A stretch of DNA of 14,373 nucleotides from Paraclostridium ghonii (GTDB taxonomy: Bacteria; Bacillota; Clostridia; Peptostreptococcales; Peptostreptococcaceae). Shown here in pieces: positions 1 to 7,181 of this stretch. The DNA lies in NCBI RefSeq assembly GCF_023653455.1, contig NZ_JAKEDR010000083.1:1-14373 (forward strand), in the 5' to 3' direction. The notes beneath the pieces are model-generated. The model did no database searches. It worked only from the letters and a program-made list of their open reading frames with translations, and was not told the DNA's origin. Every line of letters begins with the position of its first letter. Position 1 is the stretch's first letter. Made by a program: the position numbers and the translations under genes.

Positions 1-11
1 AATCTGATACT

Positions 12-40
12 TTGTTTTAAAACTTATTATTAAATAATAT
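12..40 (+). promoter_or_regulatory. Candidate promoter of the CPBP protease gene
   Basis: A TTGTTT hexamer at 12-17 and a TAATAT hexamer at 35-40 are separated by 17 bases, about 40 bases before the ATG at 81. The match is only moderate in DNA this AT-rich. The window starts just upstream, so a further promoter or a preceding operon gene cannot be excluded. Confidence 0.3.
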
Positions 41-80
41 ATTAATTGAAACTTTACTTAGATTGGGGGTAAATGTTCAT

Positions 81-872
81 ATGTCTAAGGAAATTAAGTA
101 CTTTTTTTATATTATACTAATAATCTGCATAATGGGATTTGGGGTAACAATCACTCTTACTCAATTAGAAATTGTAAAATATGGTTCTCCTATTTTTATG
201 ATTTTTTACGGTTTATCTGGATATTCTCCAGCTATAGCAGGACTTCTTAGCGCTCATAAATTTTATTCAAAAATTGAGTTTAAAAGATTTCTAAAAAGTT
301 GTATAAATATAAAAAAAGGATTTAAAGAGTATCTTTATGTATTAATTACTATATTTATTTTATGGTTAACACCATTTATAATAATATGCTTTTTTAGAGA
401 TGAACATATTTTATTATCTTATCCATTAGTTTTTTTAACATGGTTAACTCCAATTATGGTTTTTGGTGGAGGACTAGAGGAAATAGGATGGAGAGGTTTT
501 CTACTTCCTAAATTATTATCAAGATATTCACCTTTAAAAAGTTCTTTAATAATAGGAGTAATTTGGTCATTATGGCATTTACCTATTTGGTTTATTGTTG
601 GATCGCCTCAACAAAGTATAAACTTTATACCTTTTTCATTAAGTTGCATAGCCTCATCATTTGTACTAACTTTTATATATATGGAAACTAATAGTATTTG
701 GCTATGTATATTATTCCACGCTTTAGATAATGCATGTTCGTATATATTTAAGTATTCTGTAGATATGCATGTAGTAATATCATCTTTTACAGCTATAGTC
801 GGACTTTTAATCTTATTTATTTCTACTAAATATATAAAAAATTCGCTTCGCTCATGTCGCCAACGACATTAA
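81..872 (+). CDS. CPBP family intramembrane metalloprotease (CAAX protease/Abi type)
   Basis: This is a polytopic membrane protein of 263 residues. It carries the three CPBP signatures: the paired glutamates and arginine of EEIGWRG (Glu133-Glu134, Arg138), a histidine in SLWHLP (His166), and a second histidine in LFHALDN (His213). In characterised relatives these residues lie within the membrane at a metal-dependent protease site. Bacterial members include bacteriocin-immunity proteins and CAAX-protease homologues; the substrate here is unknown. I place the start at ATG 81 because a GGGGG ribosome site at 65-69 sits about 11 bases before it; the in-frame TTG at 63 would lie on top of that site. 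The last nine or so residues (SLRSCRQRH) are polar and arginine-rich. They are encoded by a GC-rich repeat, so the natural C-terminus may have been replaced. The gene converges on the symporter gene and shares a terminator with it. Confidence 0.88.
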   Translation: MSKEIKYFFYIILIICIMGFGVTITLTQLEIVKYGSPIFMIFYGLSGYSPAIAGLLSAHKFYSKIEFKRFLKSCINIKKGFKEYLYVLITIFILWLTPFIIICFFRDEHILLSYPLVFLTWLTPIMVFGGGLEEIGWRGFLLPKLLSRYSPLKSSLIIGVIWSLWHLPIWFIVGSPQQSINFIPFSLSCIASSFVLTFIYMETNSIWLCILFHALDNACSYIFKYSVDMHVVISSFTAIVGLLILFISTKYIKNSLRSCRQRH

Positions 873-892
873 AAAAGTGGTCCGTTGCTCAA
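843..892 (+). repeat. GC-rich dispersed repeat, short copy
   Basis: This GC-rich island in AT-rich DNA contains TTCGCTTCGCTC, then ATGTCGCCAACGACAT (itself an imperfect palindrome), and ends in CGTTGCTCAA. The same landmarks in the same order occur on the opposite strand at 7346-7466: a TTCG-TTCGC start, CATGTCGTCAACG in the middle and CGTTGCTCAA at the end. Both copies begin at the 3' end of a gene and point away from it. Here the first 30 bases are translated as the tail of the protease. It is a probable small non-autonomous or REP-like element; the exact borders are uncertain. Confidence 0.6.
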
Positions 893-958
893 GTTTATGA
901 GTTGGAAATTATATTTATCCACAGTTCAGGATTAATTATAATTTCCTAAGGATTTAAA

Positions 959-992
959 AATAGACTAAGATAATTATCTTAGTCTATTTTTT
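959..992. terminator. Bidirectional rho-independent terminator
   Basis: A perfect 30-base palindrome (959-988, arms AATAGACTAAGATAA and its complement) is flanked by A5 on the left and T6 on the right, so it can end transcripts from both sides. It lies between the convergent protease (+) and symporter (-) genes and just 4 bases beyond the symporter stop codon. Confidence 0.88.
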
Positions 993-996
993 ATAT

Positions 997-2367
997 TTAC
1001 TCTATAGAGTTTTTATCTATTTCATCAAAACCATTTGCAACTACAATAGTTGAAGTCATAGTTCCATTTACATTAAGCATTGTACGTCCCATATCTAAGA
1101 TTGGATCTATTGCTATAATTCCACCTAATAGTGGGAAGTATGCACCAAGTCCCATACCTGATATAACAACAGATACAGACATAGTAGCTGTTCCAGGTAT
1201 ACCTGCTATACCTAAAGAACTTATTGTTATTACTATTAATAACATGACATAAAAGCTAAAGTTCATCGGTGTACCTGACATATTGGCTACGGTTACAGCC
1301 ATTAATGCTGGATATATTCCTGCACAACCGTTCATACCCATGTTTGCTCCTAAACTTCCAACAAAACTAGATATACCTTGATCTACTTTTAAATTGTCTG
1401 TTAATGTCTCTATAGTAACAGGCAATGTACCTAAACTAGATCTTGAAGTAAATGCTAGTATAAGTGGCTTAGATGCATTTCTTAAGTATTTTATAGGGTT
1501 TACACCGTTAATTGATATTATAATTAGGTGTATTACAAACATTATTGCAACACTTACATATAAAGCTAATATGAAATCTAAAACTCCTATTATAGAAGAT
1601 ATACCTCTATCTATTATAGAAGTTGCCATTAATGCAACTACTGCGTATGGCATTAATTTTATAACAGTTATAGATATGCTTATTATTATCTTGTAAAATG
1701 CTTCAATTAAATCTACAAATGGTTTAATTGTGTCTGCGTGCTTTTTACTTAATCTTTTTATTGCTATTCCTATAAAACCTGCAAATATAACTATAGCTAC
1801 AACATTTGCTTGAGCCATAGCATTAACAGGATTTGATGGTAATAATCCTCTTAAAGTGTCTACTACAGGTGTTACTTCTCTTAGTTCTTCTGTAGCTTGT
1901 TGTACAACTTCTTGACCTACTCCTAAATTAAATAAATTTCCAACTATTATTCCAACTGCTGCTGCTATGGCTGTTGTTCCAAGTAGCATAAATATAGTTC
2001 TTCCTGTTAACTTACCTATATTCTCACCTTGTTTTAAGTTCATTATAACTCTTACAATTGATACAAATACTAAAGGTACTACTAGCATTTTCAATAGGTC
2101 CATAAATCCATATCCAAATAGTCCATACCATTTAGATACTTCTGTTAACCAAGTTACTTTTGTTGGATCACTTGGAAATCCTGCTATAAATTGAATTATT
2201 AATCCTAATCCAACTCCCATTGCAATACATAAAAGCATCAATTTTGTAAAATCTAGCTTTTTAGTTAGTTTTTTGACTATAAAAAATAGTCCTATTAACA
2301 TTCCTATAGACAATACTGTTAACCAGTTTGTAACCATAAGAAATTCTGAGAAAAATGTGTAATTCAT
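997..2367 (-). CDS. tcyP: Sodium:dicarboxylate/cystine symporter family protein, TcyP-like
   Basis: This 456-residue multi-pass membrane protein belongs to the DAACS (GltPh-like) symporter family. Family landmarks are the serine-rich re-entrant loop TSRSSLGTLP (about 307-316), NMGMNGCAGIYPA (342-354) at the NMDGT position of glutamate transporters, IAGIPG (388-392) and the DMGRTMLNVNG segment (425-435) that carries the substrate-contacting Asp, Arg and Asn. The N-terminal block with YGFMDLLKMLVVPLVF and the NGCAGIYP variant resemble Bacillus TcyP and E. coli YdjN, which import L-cystine, more than glutamate or succinate carriers. Cystine as substrate is therefore inferred, not shown. A strong AAGGAGG site lies 5 bases before the ATG. 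The upstream promoter carries an operator-like site shared with the thioredoxin operon, which suits a role in thiol supply. An HxlR-type regulator gene lies directly upstream on the same strand. Confidence 0.85.
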   Translation of the reverse strand: MNYTFFSEFLMVTNWLTVLSIGMLIGLFFIVKKLTKKLDFTKLMLLCIAMGVGLGLIIQFIAGFPSDPTKVTWLTEVSKWYGLFGYGFMDLLKMLVVPLVFVSIVRVIMNLKQGENIGKLTGRTIFMLLGTTAIAAAVGIIVGNLFNLGVGQEVVQQATEELREVTPVVDTLRGLLPSNPVNAMAQANVVAIVIFAGFIGIAIKRLSKKHADTIKPFVDLIEAFYKIIISISITVIKLMPYAVVALMATSIIDRGISSIIGVLDFILALYVSVAIMFVIHLIIISINGVNPIKYLRNASKPLILAFTSRSSLGTLPVTIETLTDNLKVDQGISSFVGSLGANMGMNGCAGIYPALMAVTVANMSGTPMNFSFYVMLLIVITISSLGIAGIPGTATMSVSVVISGMGLGAYFPLLGGIIAIDPILDMGRTMLNVNGTMTSTIVVANGFDEIDKNSIE

Positions 2368-2388
2368 GTGTTCCTCCTTATACTTTTT

Positions 2389-2413
2389 GCAAAGTTAAAG
2401 GCTTTGCTTTTTT
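2389..2413 (-). other. Leader hairpin of the symporter mRNA
   Basis: GCAAAG (2389-2394) and CTTTGC (2402-2407) form a 6-bp stem with a 7-base loop. If the promoter at 2418-2446 is right, the mRNA would begin around 2411, so the hairpin would sit almost at its 5' end, ahead of the ribosome site. Read on the plus strand the stem is followed by T6 and looks terminator-like, but no plus-strand gene ends nearby. It may be a 5' stabilising hairpin. Confidence 0.4.
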
Positions 2414-2417
2414 ATAT

Positions 2418-2465
2418 AATATAACAAGTCCTAAAAATTATAGCAACTGGTAACTTTTTGGTAAC
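2418..2465 (-). promoter_or_regulatory. Symporter promoter with GTTAC-type operator
   Basis: On the minus strand GTTAC (2465-2461), six bases, GTTAC (2454-2450), three bases, TTGCTA (-35, 2446-2441), 17 bases and TATATT (-10, 2423-2418) follow one another. The order and spacing are identical to those at the thioredoxin and DUF2156 genes. Here the second half-site reads GTTAC instead of GTAAC, so the palindrome is imperfect. An alternative TATAAT at 2442-2437 is a better -10 by itself but would have a poor -35. Confidence 0.6.
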
Positions 2466-2500
2466 TTCATAATTTTTTCATTTTTCAAAATTTTTAAGGA

Positions 2501-2833
2501 TTAATCATTACATACTATATGCTCATTACTCCACTCAATCATGTTTGCAATTACATGAAGTAATTTAAGTCCTGATTCACTTAGATAATAAGTAGATTCC
2601 ACACTATTTTTTACTACTTTTTTATTATTTATAACTATATTATTTTCTATAAGTAAATCAAGTTGTTGAGATAACATTTTCTTGCTACAACCTTCTATTT
2701 TCCTTTGTAACTCTCCAAATCGTATTTTACTGTCTTGGATTTCCCAAACTATTCTAGCTACCCATTTTTTCCCAACTATATTAGATAGAGCTTCAACTGG
2801 GCAGTCAAATGTCATATCACTTACATTATACAT
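2501..2833 (-). CDS. HxlR/DUF24-family winged-helix transcriptional regulator
   Basis: This 110-residue protein is almost entirely an HxlR-type winged helix, beginning with DCPVEALSNIVGKKW, the family's hallmark N-terminus. Cys11 occupies the position of the redox-active cysteine through which DUF24 proteins such as YodB, HypR and QsrR sense quinones, disulfide stress or oxidants. Two more cysteines, Cys49 and Cys108, could support disulfide switching. The recognition helix falls around GCSKKMLSQQLDLL (48-61) and the wing follows it. AGGAGG lies 7 bases before the ATG at 2833. Another ATG at 2837 opens only a three-codon frame. It sits between the symporter and the thioredoxin operon, both preceded by similar GTTAC/GTAAC sites. 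DUF24 regulators recognise inverted repeats of the TTAC/GTAA kind, so it may regulate both; that link is inferred. Confidence 0.88.
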   Translation of the reverse strand: MYNVSDMTFDCPVEALSNIVGKKWVARIVWEIQDSKIRFGELQRKIEGCSKKMLSQQLDLLIENNIVINNKKVVKNSVESTYYLSESGLKLLHVIANMIEWSNEHIVCND

Positions 2834-2866
2834 TCATTGGCCTCCTATTTTTGTTTGTTATACAAG

Positions 2867-2894
2867 GTTATAATACCATGTATATTTTGTCCAA
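2867..2894 (-). promoter_or_regulatory. Candidate promoter of the HxlR regulator gene
   Basis: On the minus strand TTGGAC (2894-2889) and TATAAC (2872-2867) are separated by 16 bases, ending about 30 bases before the start codon. I find no clear GTTAC-N6-GTAAC site here, so autoregulation through that motif is not evident. Confidence 0.35.
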
Positions 2895-2927
2895 CTTTGA
2901 CTATTACCAATTTAAAATATACATATT

Positions 2928-2971
2928 TAATTATAGTTTTTTTCTATAATTATCGCTCTTAATCGCTCTTA
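2928..2971. repeat. T-loop hairpin followed by a 10-bp tandem repeat
   Basis: TAATTATAG (2928-2936) and CTATAATTA (2944-2952) form a 9-bp stem around a loop of seven T. It runs directly into two exact tandem copies of ATCGCTCTTA (2952-2961 and 2962-2971). The block lies between the regulator promoter and the thioredoxin reductase terminator. The function is unknown. Confidence 0.5.
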
Positions 2972-2983
2972 AATAATATAATA

Positions 2984-3035
2984 AAAATAACCTAAAAACA
3001 CAAGACTTCCTTTAGCTTGGATTTTAGGTTATTTT
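2984..3035 (-). terminator. Terminator of the thioredoxin operon
   Basis: A 14-bp stem (AAAATAACCTAAAA at 2984-2997 pairing with 3022-3035) closes a 24-base loop and is followed on the minus strand by further T-rich sequence. It starts 8 bases beyond the reductase stop codon. The large loop is unusual, but the stem is perfect. Confidence 0.75.
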
Positions 3036-3042
3036 CTTAATA

Positions 3043-3921
3043 TTATTTTTTTAATCCCATTTGTTTTATTCTTAATTTATCTAATTGTGATATAGCACTA
3101 GACACAGCCATTTGCCCTTGTCCGGCAGACTTAAGGTATTGATATGGCTTACCTGCACAGTCTCCAGCTGCATAAAGTCCATCTATATTTGTTCTCATCT
3201 CTCTATCTGTTTTTATATGTGGTCCTTCAACCTCTAATCCTGGAACCATATAACTAGGAGAGACGCTATCTTTTATAACAAAAACTCCATCAATATCTAA
3301 TTCTTTATCTTTTAATATAAGTTTATTTACTAATTTATCACCTTGTATCTCTATAGGTTTACTATCGATTATTTCTATAGAAGGATCTAACTTATTAGAT
3401 AAGTTATACATAGGTATATAATAAACTTTTGATGCTATTTCACTTAAAAAATTTGCATCTTCTTCCCCTTCATGGTTGTATCCTATTATAGCAACAACTT
3501 TATCTCTATATAATCCAGCATCACATGTAGCACAATATCCTACACCTTTTCCTAGATATTCTTCTTCCCCTCTTATCATTTTTCCATATTGGACACCTGT
3601 AGCTATTATAACAGTTGTAGCTTCATAAATTTTATCTCCAACCGCTAATGCAAAGTAATCTCCCATTTGGTACACATTATTAACTCTTTCTTGTGTTATC
3701 TCGATCCCCATTTCACTTATATGACTAGTAAATTTTTCACTTAAATCTGCTCCGCTTACATCATAAATTCCTAGATAATTATCTATAGATGGAGCTTTTA
3801 CTAGTTTGTCACTTCCATTTTGAGATCCAAATAGTATTATATTTTTGTTACGTATTTTAGCATTTATTGCAGCCGCTAAGCCAGCAGGTCCACTTCCTAC
3901 AATTGCAATATCATACCTCAT
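3043..3921 (-). CDS. trxB: Thioredoxin reductase-like flavoprotein lacking NADPH motifs (probable ferredoxin-linked type, FFTR)
   Basis: This 292-residue flavoprotein has the thioredoxin reductase fold. The FAD site is seen in GSGPAG (9-14) and AAGDCAG (251-257), and the redox pair is CATC (Cys130, Cys133). The middle domain, which normally binds NADPH through GGGxSA and HRRxxxR, instead reads GYNHEGEEDA (147-156) and then YYIPMYN. Both pyridine-nucleotide motifs are therefore gone. Such loss defines the ferredoxin-dependent flavin thioredoxin reductases (FFTR) described from Clostridium, so reduced ferredoxin is the likely electron donor and the neighbouring thioredoxin the likely acceptor. 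I choose the ATG at 3921 because the GAGAGGA ribosome site abuts the earlier in-frame ATG at 3930 but is well spaced from this one. It lies 23 bases after the thioredoxin stop and is followed by the operon terminator. Confidence 0.85.
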   Translation of the reverse strand: MRYDIAIVGSGPAGLAAAINAKIRNKNIILFGSQNGSDKLVKAPSIDNYLGIYDVSGADLSEKFTSHISEMGIEITQERVNNVYQMGDYFALAVGDKIYEATTVIIATGVQYGKMIRGEEEYLGKGVGYCATCDAGLYRDKVVAIIGYNHEGEEDANFLSEIASKVYYIPMYNLSNKLDPSIEIIDSKPIEIQGDKLVNKLILKDKELDIDGVFVIKDSVSPSYMVPGLEVEGPHIKTDREMRTNIDGLYAAGDCAGKPYQYLKSAGQGQMAVSSAISQLDKLRIKQMGLKK

Positions 3922-3944
3922 ATTCAACATTCCTCTCTATTTAA

Positions 3945-4259
3945 TTAGATATGAGCATTTACCATATCCTCTAATTTTTGTTTAGGTATAAAACCTACTA
4001 ATCTTTCAGCTTCTTCTCCATCTTTAAATACAATTACAGTAGGCACTGTAGTTACTTGAAATCTTCTAGCTAATTCTAAGCTTTTATCTATATCTACCTT
4101 TAAAAACTTGGCTTTATCTATATCGTTTCCTAGTTCATCAAACACTGGAGCTAACATTTTACAAGGTCCGCACCATGTAGCAAAGAAGTCTACAACTGTT
4201 ATTTCACTTGTATTTTCAACCTCTGTTCTAAATTCTTCTATATCTATTATTCTAGTCAT
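3945..4259 (-). CDS. trxA: Thioredoxin
   Basis: This is a single-domain cytosolic thioredoxin of 104 residues, the usual length. It carries the classical active site WCGPCK (Cys30, Cys33), the buried Asp24 in VVDFFA, and the cis-proline in TTVPT (Pro73). It reduces protein disulfides and is itself presumably reduced by the flavoprotein encoded immediately downstream in the same operon. AAGGAG sits 7 bases before the ATG. Its promoter (4296-4324) has a perfect GTTAC-N6-GTAAC operator placed directly upstream of the -35 element, suggesting thiol- or redox-responsive control by a DUF24-type regulator such as the one encoded at 2501-2833. Confidence 0.96.
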   Translation of the reverse strand: MTRIIDIEEFRTEVENTSEITVVDFFATWCGPCKMLAPVFDELGNDIDKAKFLKVDIDKSLELARRFQVTTVPTVIVFKDGEEAERLVGFIPKQKLEDMVNAHI

Positions 4260-4295
4260 TTTTATATCTCCTTTATTTATGTTTTTAATAATTTT

Positions 4296-4345
4296 AATAT
4301 ATCACCACTTTGTAGCTCTAACAATTAGTTACTTATTTGTAACTA
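4296..4345 (-). promoter_or_regulatory. Thioredoxin operon promoter with palindromic GTTAC-N6-GTAAC operator
   Basis: TAGTTAC (4326-4332) and GTAACTA (4339-4345) form a perfect 7-bp inverted repeat with a 6-base spacer. On the minus strand it is followed after three bases by TTGTTA (-35, 4324-4319), then 17 bases and TATATT (-10, 4301-4296). Transcription should start near 4289, leaving a leader of about 30 bases. This is the best palindrome of the three matching promoters in the window. Confidence 0.72.
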
Positions 4346-4395
4346 GTTTTTCTATATATTGCCTTTTTAAATTTTTTTGTATATTAAGGCAAAAT

Positions 4396-4427
4396 AAAAA
4401 TGTAGAACTCATGCTCTACATTTTTTT
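4396..4427. terminator. Terminator after nrdG
   Basis: AAAAATGTAGA (4396-4406) pairs with TCTACATTTTT (4415-4425) around an 8-base loop, with T or A tracts on both sides. It lies 6 bases beyond the nrdG stop and separates the nrdDG operon from the thioredoxin promoter. Confidence 0.82.
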
Positions 4428-4433
4428 ACTTAC

Positions 4434-4937
4434 TTATTTAAACTTATATAGTATTATTTCATTTTTATCTAAATATTTATTTACATCTATAACTCTTTGA
4501 TTGGAAGACCCTCTTAATTTTATAGATAAGTTTTTTCTTTGTTCTTCAAATTGTCCATCAATTAATATATCTATATAATTTAAAACCTCTTTTTGATTAT
4601 GATTGAAATTTTCTATCGTATAACCTGTCCATAAATATATAAGTTTATTTGGATAATGGCTTTTAAATTCTCTGCAAAGGTCAATTACACCTTTAATATT
4701 TTGTGAGCATAACGGCTCTCCACCTAATACAGCTAAATCTCTTTTTATGTTATTTTTATTTATATTCTCTATAATATAGTCTAAGTGTTCTTGCTTAAAC
4801 TCTATTCCTCCATTAAAATCCCATGTTTCTTCATTGAAACACCCTTTACAATGGTGCGGACACCCTTGAGTCCAAAAAGACATAGTTATCCCTAATCCAT
4901 TAGCTATATCATTATCTTTTATTTTAGAAAATCGCAT
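4434..4937 (-). CDS. nrdG: Anaerobic ribonucleoside-triphosphate reductase activating protein (radical SAM)
   Basis: NrdG is the small radical SAM enzyme that generates the glycyl radical on NrdD. This 167-residue protein has the CxxxCxxC cluster motif in QGCPHHCKGC (Cys26, Cys30, Cys33), which holds the 4Fe-4S cluster used to cleave S-adenosylmethionine, and the GGEP motif (LGGEPL) that contacts SAM. The length is normal for NrdG. I place the start at ATG 4937: GGAG lies 8 bases before it, while the upstream in-frame GTG (4946) and ATG (4943) collide with that site. It follows nrdD by 16 bases in the same operon. Confidence 0.95.
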   Translation of the reverse strand: MRFSKIKDNDIANGLGITMSFWTQGCPHHCKGCFNEETWDFNGGIEFKQEHLDYIIENINKNNIKRDLAVLGGEPLCSQNIKGVIDLCREFKSHYPNKLIYLWTGYTIENFNHNQKEVLNYIDILIDGQFEEQRKNLSIKLRGSSNQRVIDVNKYLDKNEIILYKFK

Positions 4938-4953
4938 CTTCATCACTCCAAAC

Positions 4954-7083
4954 TTATAGATGTAGCACTCTTTCTCCTATTTCTTGAGTACGTCCTTTTC
5001 CCCACATATTTGCACCTATATATCCGCAAGTTCTTCTCATTACTTGCATTTCATTTTTATCTCTATTTCCACAATTAGGGCAGTACCACTCTAAATCATT
5101 ATCTAGCTTTATTTCTCCTGTGTATCCACAAGTATAGCAAATATCTGGTTTTGTATTTATTTCAGCATATTGTATATTATGGTATATATAATTTATTATC
5201 TGCTCAACTGCAGTTAAGTTTTTGCTCATATCAGGTACTTCTATGTAACTGATACATCCACCTAAACTTATATCATGGAACTGACTTTCAAATTTTAATT
5301 TTTCAAAAGCATCTATGTCTTCACTTACATGAACATGATATGAATTCGTGTAATACATTCTGTCTGTTACATTTTTTATTTCTCCAAATTTTTGCTTGTC
5401 TATTCTACAGAACCTTGAAGTTAAGCTCTCTCCCGGAGTTCCATATAACCCAAATCCAAGACCACTTTCACCTTTCCATTTTTGACAAGCATTATTTAAG
5501 TGATTCATTACTTCAAGTGCAAATTGTTCACCTTCTTTTGTTGTATGACTAACTCCAAGCATAGCTTGTGTCATTTCATACACACCAACATAACCTAAAG
5601 AAAGAGTTGAATATCCATTTTCTAACAATGAATCTATTTTTTCTCCTTTTTTAAGTCTAGCTATACCACCGTGTTGCCAGTGAATAGGTGATACATCAGA
5701 TATTACACCTTTTAATAAACTATGTCTAATCATTAAAGCTTCTCTACAAAGCTCTAATCTTTCGTTTAATATCTCCCAGAACTTGTCCATATCTTTATTT
5801 GCTGTTAATGCAACTTGAACTAAGTTTAAAGAAATTACACCTTGGTTAAATCTTCCATACCATTTGTAATTTCCATTTTCATCCTTCCAAGGAGATAAGT
5901 GACTCCTACATCCCATTGGTGGGAATGTATTTCCTTCGTAATTCTTTCTCATAATTTTAGCACTTTGATAATCAGGAACTAATCTCTTTGTATTACATTT
6001 TGCTGCTAATTTAGTAATATAATCATATTTACCACCTTCTAAGCAATTGTGTTCGTCTAGTAGGTAAACTAATTTAGGGAACTCTTCTCCTACTTCTTGG
6101 CCCCTGTAGTTTTTCATTCCTTCTAATCTCTGAACTATCATCTCTTCACAAATTAAAGCCATTTCTCTTTCATACTCATTACCTTCTTCAATTTCTAGAT
6201 AAATAGTAGAAAATGGAGATTGCCCATTACTTGTATATAATGTAGATAATTGATATCTTATAGTTTGTATACCATTTTTTAATTCTTCTAGCATTCTATC
6301 TTCTGCTAAATCTCTGGCAATTTCTTGTGAATACTTTTCTTTATATTTATTGTAGTATTTATCATATGAAACTCTTAAAAAAGGAGCTATATGTTTTATA
6401 GTTATAGAGTTTCCACCATACTGTCCACTAGCTATTTGAGCTATTATTTGTGTTGTTACTGTACAAGCTGTAGTAAATGACTTTGGAGACTCAACTAATT
6501 TATTACTTATTACCGTACCGTTATTTAGCATATCTTCTAAATTTATAAGCATGCAGTTATGAATAGGTTGAATAGCATAGTCCATATCATGATAATGAAG
6601 AACACCTTCATCGTGAGCATGTGCTATATGAGCTGGTATTAGCTTTCTTCTCGCTATATCTTTTGATACTTCTCCTGCTATTAAATCTCTTTGCGTTGAA
6701 GCTAATAACCCATTTTTATTAGAATTTTCATTCATAACATCTTCATTACTATTATCTAAAAGCCCTAATATACTATCATCAGTAGTATTAACTTCTCTTT
6801 TGAAAGATTGAACTGCTCTATATCCTTCGTAAGCTTTAGCAGTTAATTCATGTTTATGTTCTATTAAATTTTTATAAACCATATCTTCAATTTTGTTAAC
6901 AGTTGCACAATCTTTAGTTTGATTAAAACTAGCCTCAATTTCATTAGCTATTTCTTTAGCTATTCCTTCTTCATATATTCCACTTCCGTACTTCATAGCT
7001 TTAAGTATTGCATTTTCTATTTTGGTTTTATCAAATTTTACAATACTTCCATCTCTTTTAATTATATTTAATTGTTTATTCAT
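4954..7083 (-). CDS. nrdD: Anaerobic (class III) ribonucleoside-triphosphate reductase
   Basis: NrdD reduces ribonucleoside triphosphates to deoxyribonucleotides without oxygen. The 709-residue protein begins with an ATP-cone allosteric domain (KRDGSIVKFDKTKIENAILKA cut short here, about residues 9-95). The barrel follows, with Cys177 in HNCML and Cys392 in PPMGCRS as probable active-site cysteines. Met390 and Asn413 (GRFNQG) match the T4 phage residues typical of the formate-using subtype, so formate rather than thioredoxin is the expected reductant. The C-terminus has the zinc site Cys649, Cys652, Cys668 and Cys671, then RTCGY with the glycyl radical at Gly687. AGGAG precedes the ATG at 7083. 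The promoter carries two NrdR boxes. Confidence 0.97.
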   Translation of the reverse strand: MNKQLNIIKRDGSIVKFDKTKIENAILKAMKYGSGIYEEGIAKEIANEIEASFNQTKDCATVNKIEDMVYKNLIEHKHELTAKAYEGYRAVQSFKREVNTTDDSILGLLDNSNEDVMNENSNKNGLLASTQRDLIAGEVSKDIARRKLIPAHIAHAHDEGVLHYHDMDYAIQPIHNCMLINLEDMLNNGTVISNKLVESPKSFTTACTVTTQIIAQIASGQYGGNSITIKHIAPFLRVSYDKYYNKYKEKYSQEIARDLAEDRMLEELKNGIQTIRYQLSTLYTSNGQSPFSTIYLEIEEGNEYEREMALICEEMIVQRLEGMKNYRGQEVGEEFPKLVYLLDEHNCLEGGKYDYITKLAAKCNTKRLVPDYQSAKIMRKNYEGNTFPPMGCRSHLSPWKDENGNYKWYGRFNQGVISLNLVQVALTANKDMDKFWEILNERLELCREALMIRHSLLKGVISDVSPIHWQHGGIARLKKGEKIDSLLENGYSTLSLGYVGVYEMTQAMLGVSHTTKEGEQFALEVMNHLNNACQKWKGESGLGFGLYGTPGESLTSRFCRIDKQKFGEIKNVTDRMYYTNSYHVHVSEDIDAFEKLKFESQFHDISLGGCISYIEVPDMSKNLTAVEQIINYIYHNIQYAEINTKPDICYTCGYTGEIKLDNDLEWYCPNCGNRDKNEMQVMRRTCGYIGANMWGKGRTQEIGERVLHL

Positions 7084-7181
7084 AAAACTCTCCTTTTGTC
7101 TAATACATCTTGATTGATTAAATTTTATTCTACAAAAGTATTGACTTTTATAATTTTATGTTATTCATATAAGTATTTTTT

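Noticed and set aside
1394..2194. Plus-strand open frames within the symporter gene, and similar antisense frames in other genes.
   Set aside because: They lack ribosome sites and recognisable domains and mirror the codon pattern of strongly supported genes on the other strand.
4359..4392. Inverted repeat TTGCCTT/AAGGCAA between the thioredoxin promoter and the nrdG terminator.
   Set aside because: A 7-bp stem with a 20-base AT-rich loop and no T-run in the right place; too weak to call.
4434..7083. The idea that thioredoxin and its reductase feed the neighbouring class III ribonucleotide reductase.
   Set aside because: NrdD has the Met390/Asn413 pattern of the formate-using subtype, and the two operons have separate promoters, operators and a terminator between them.
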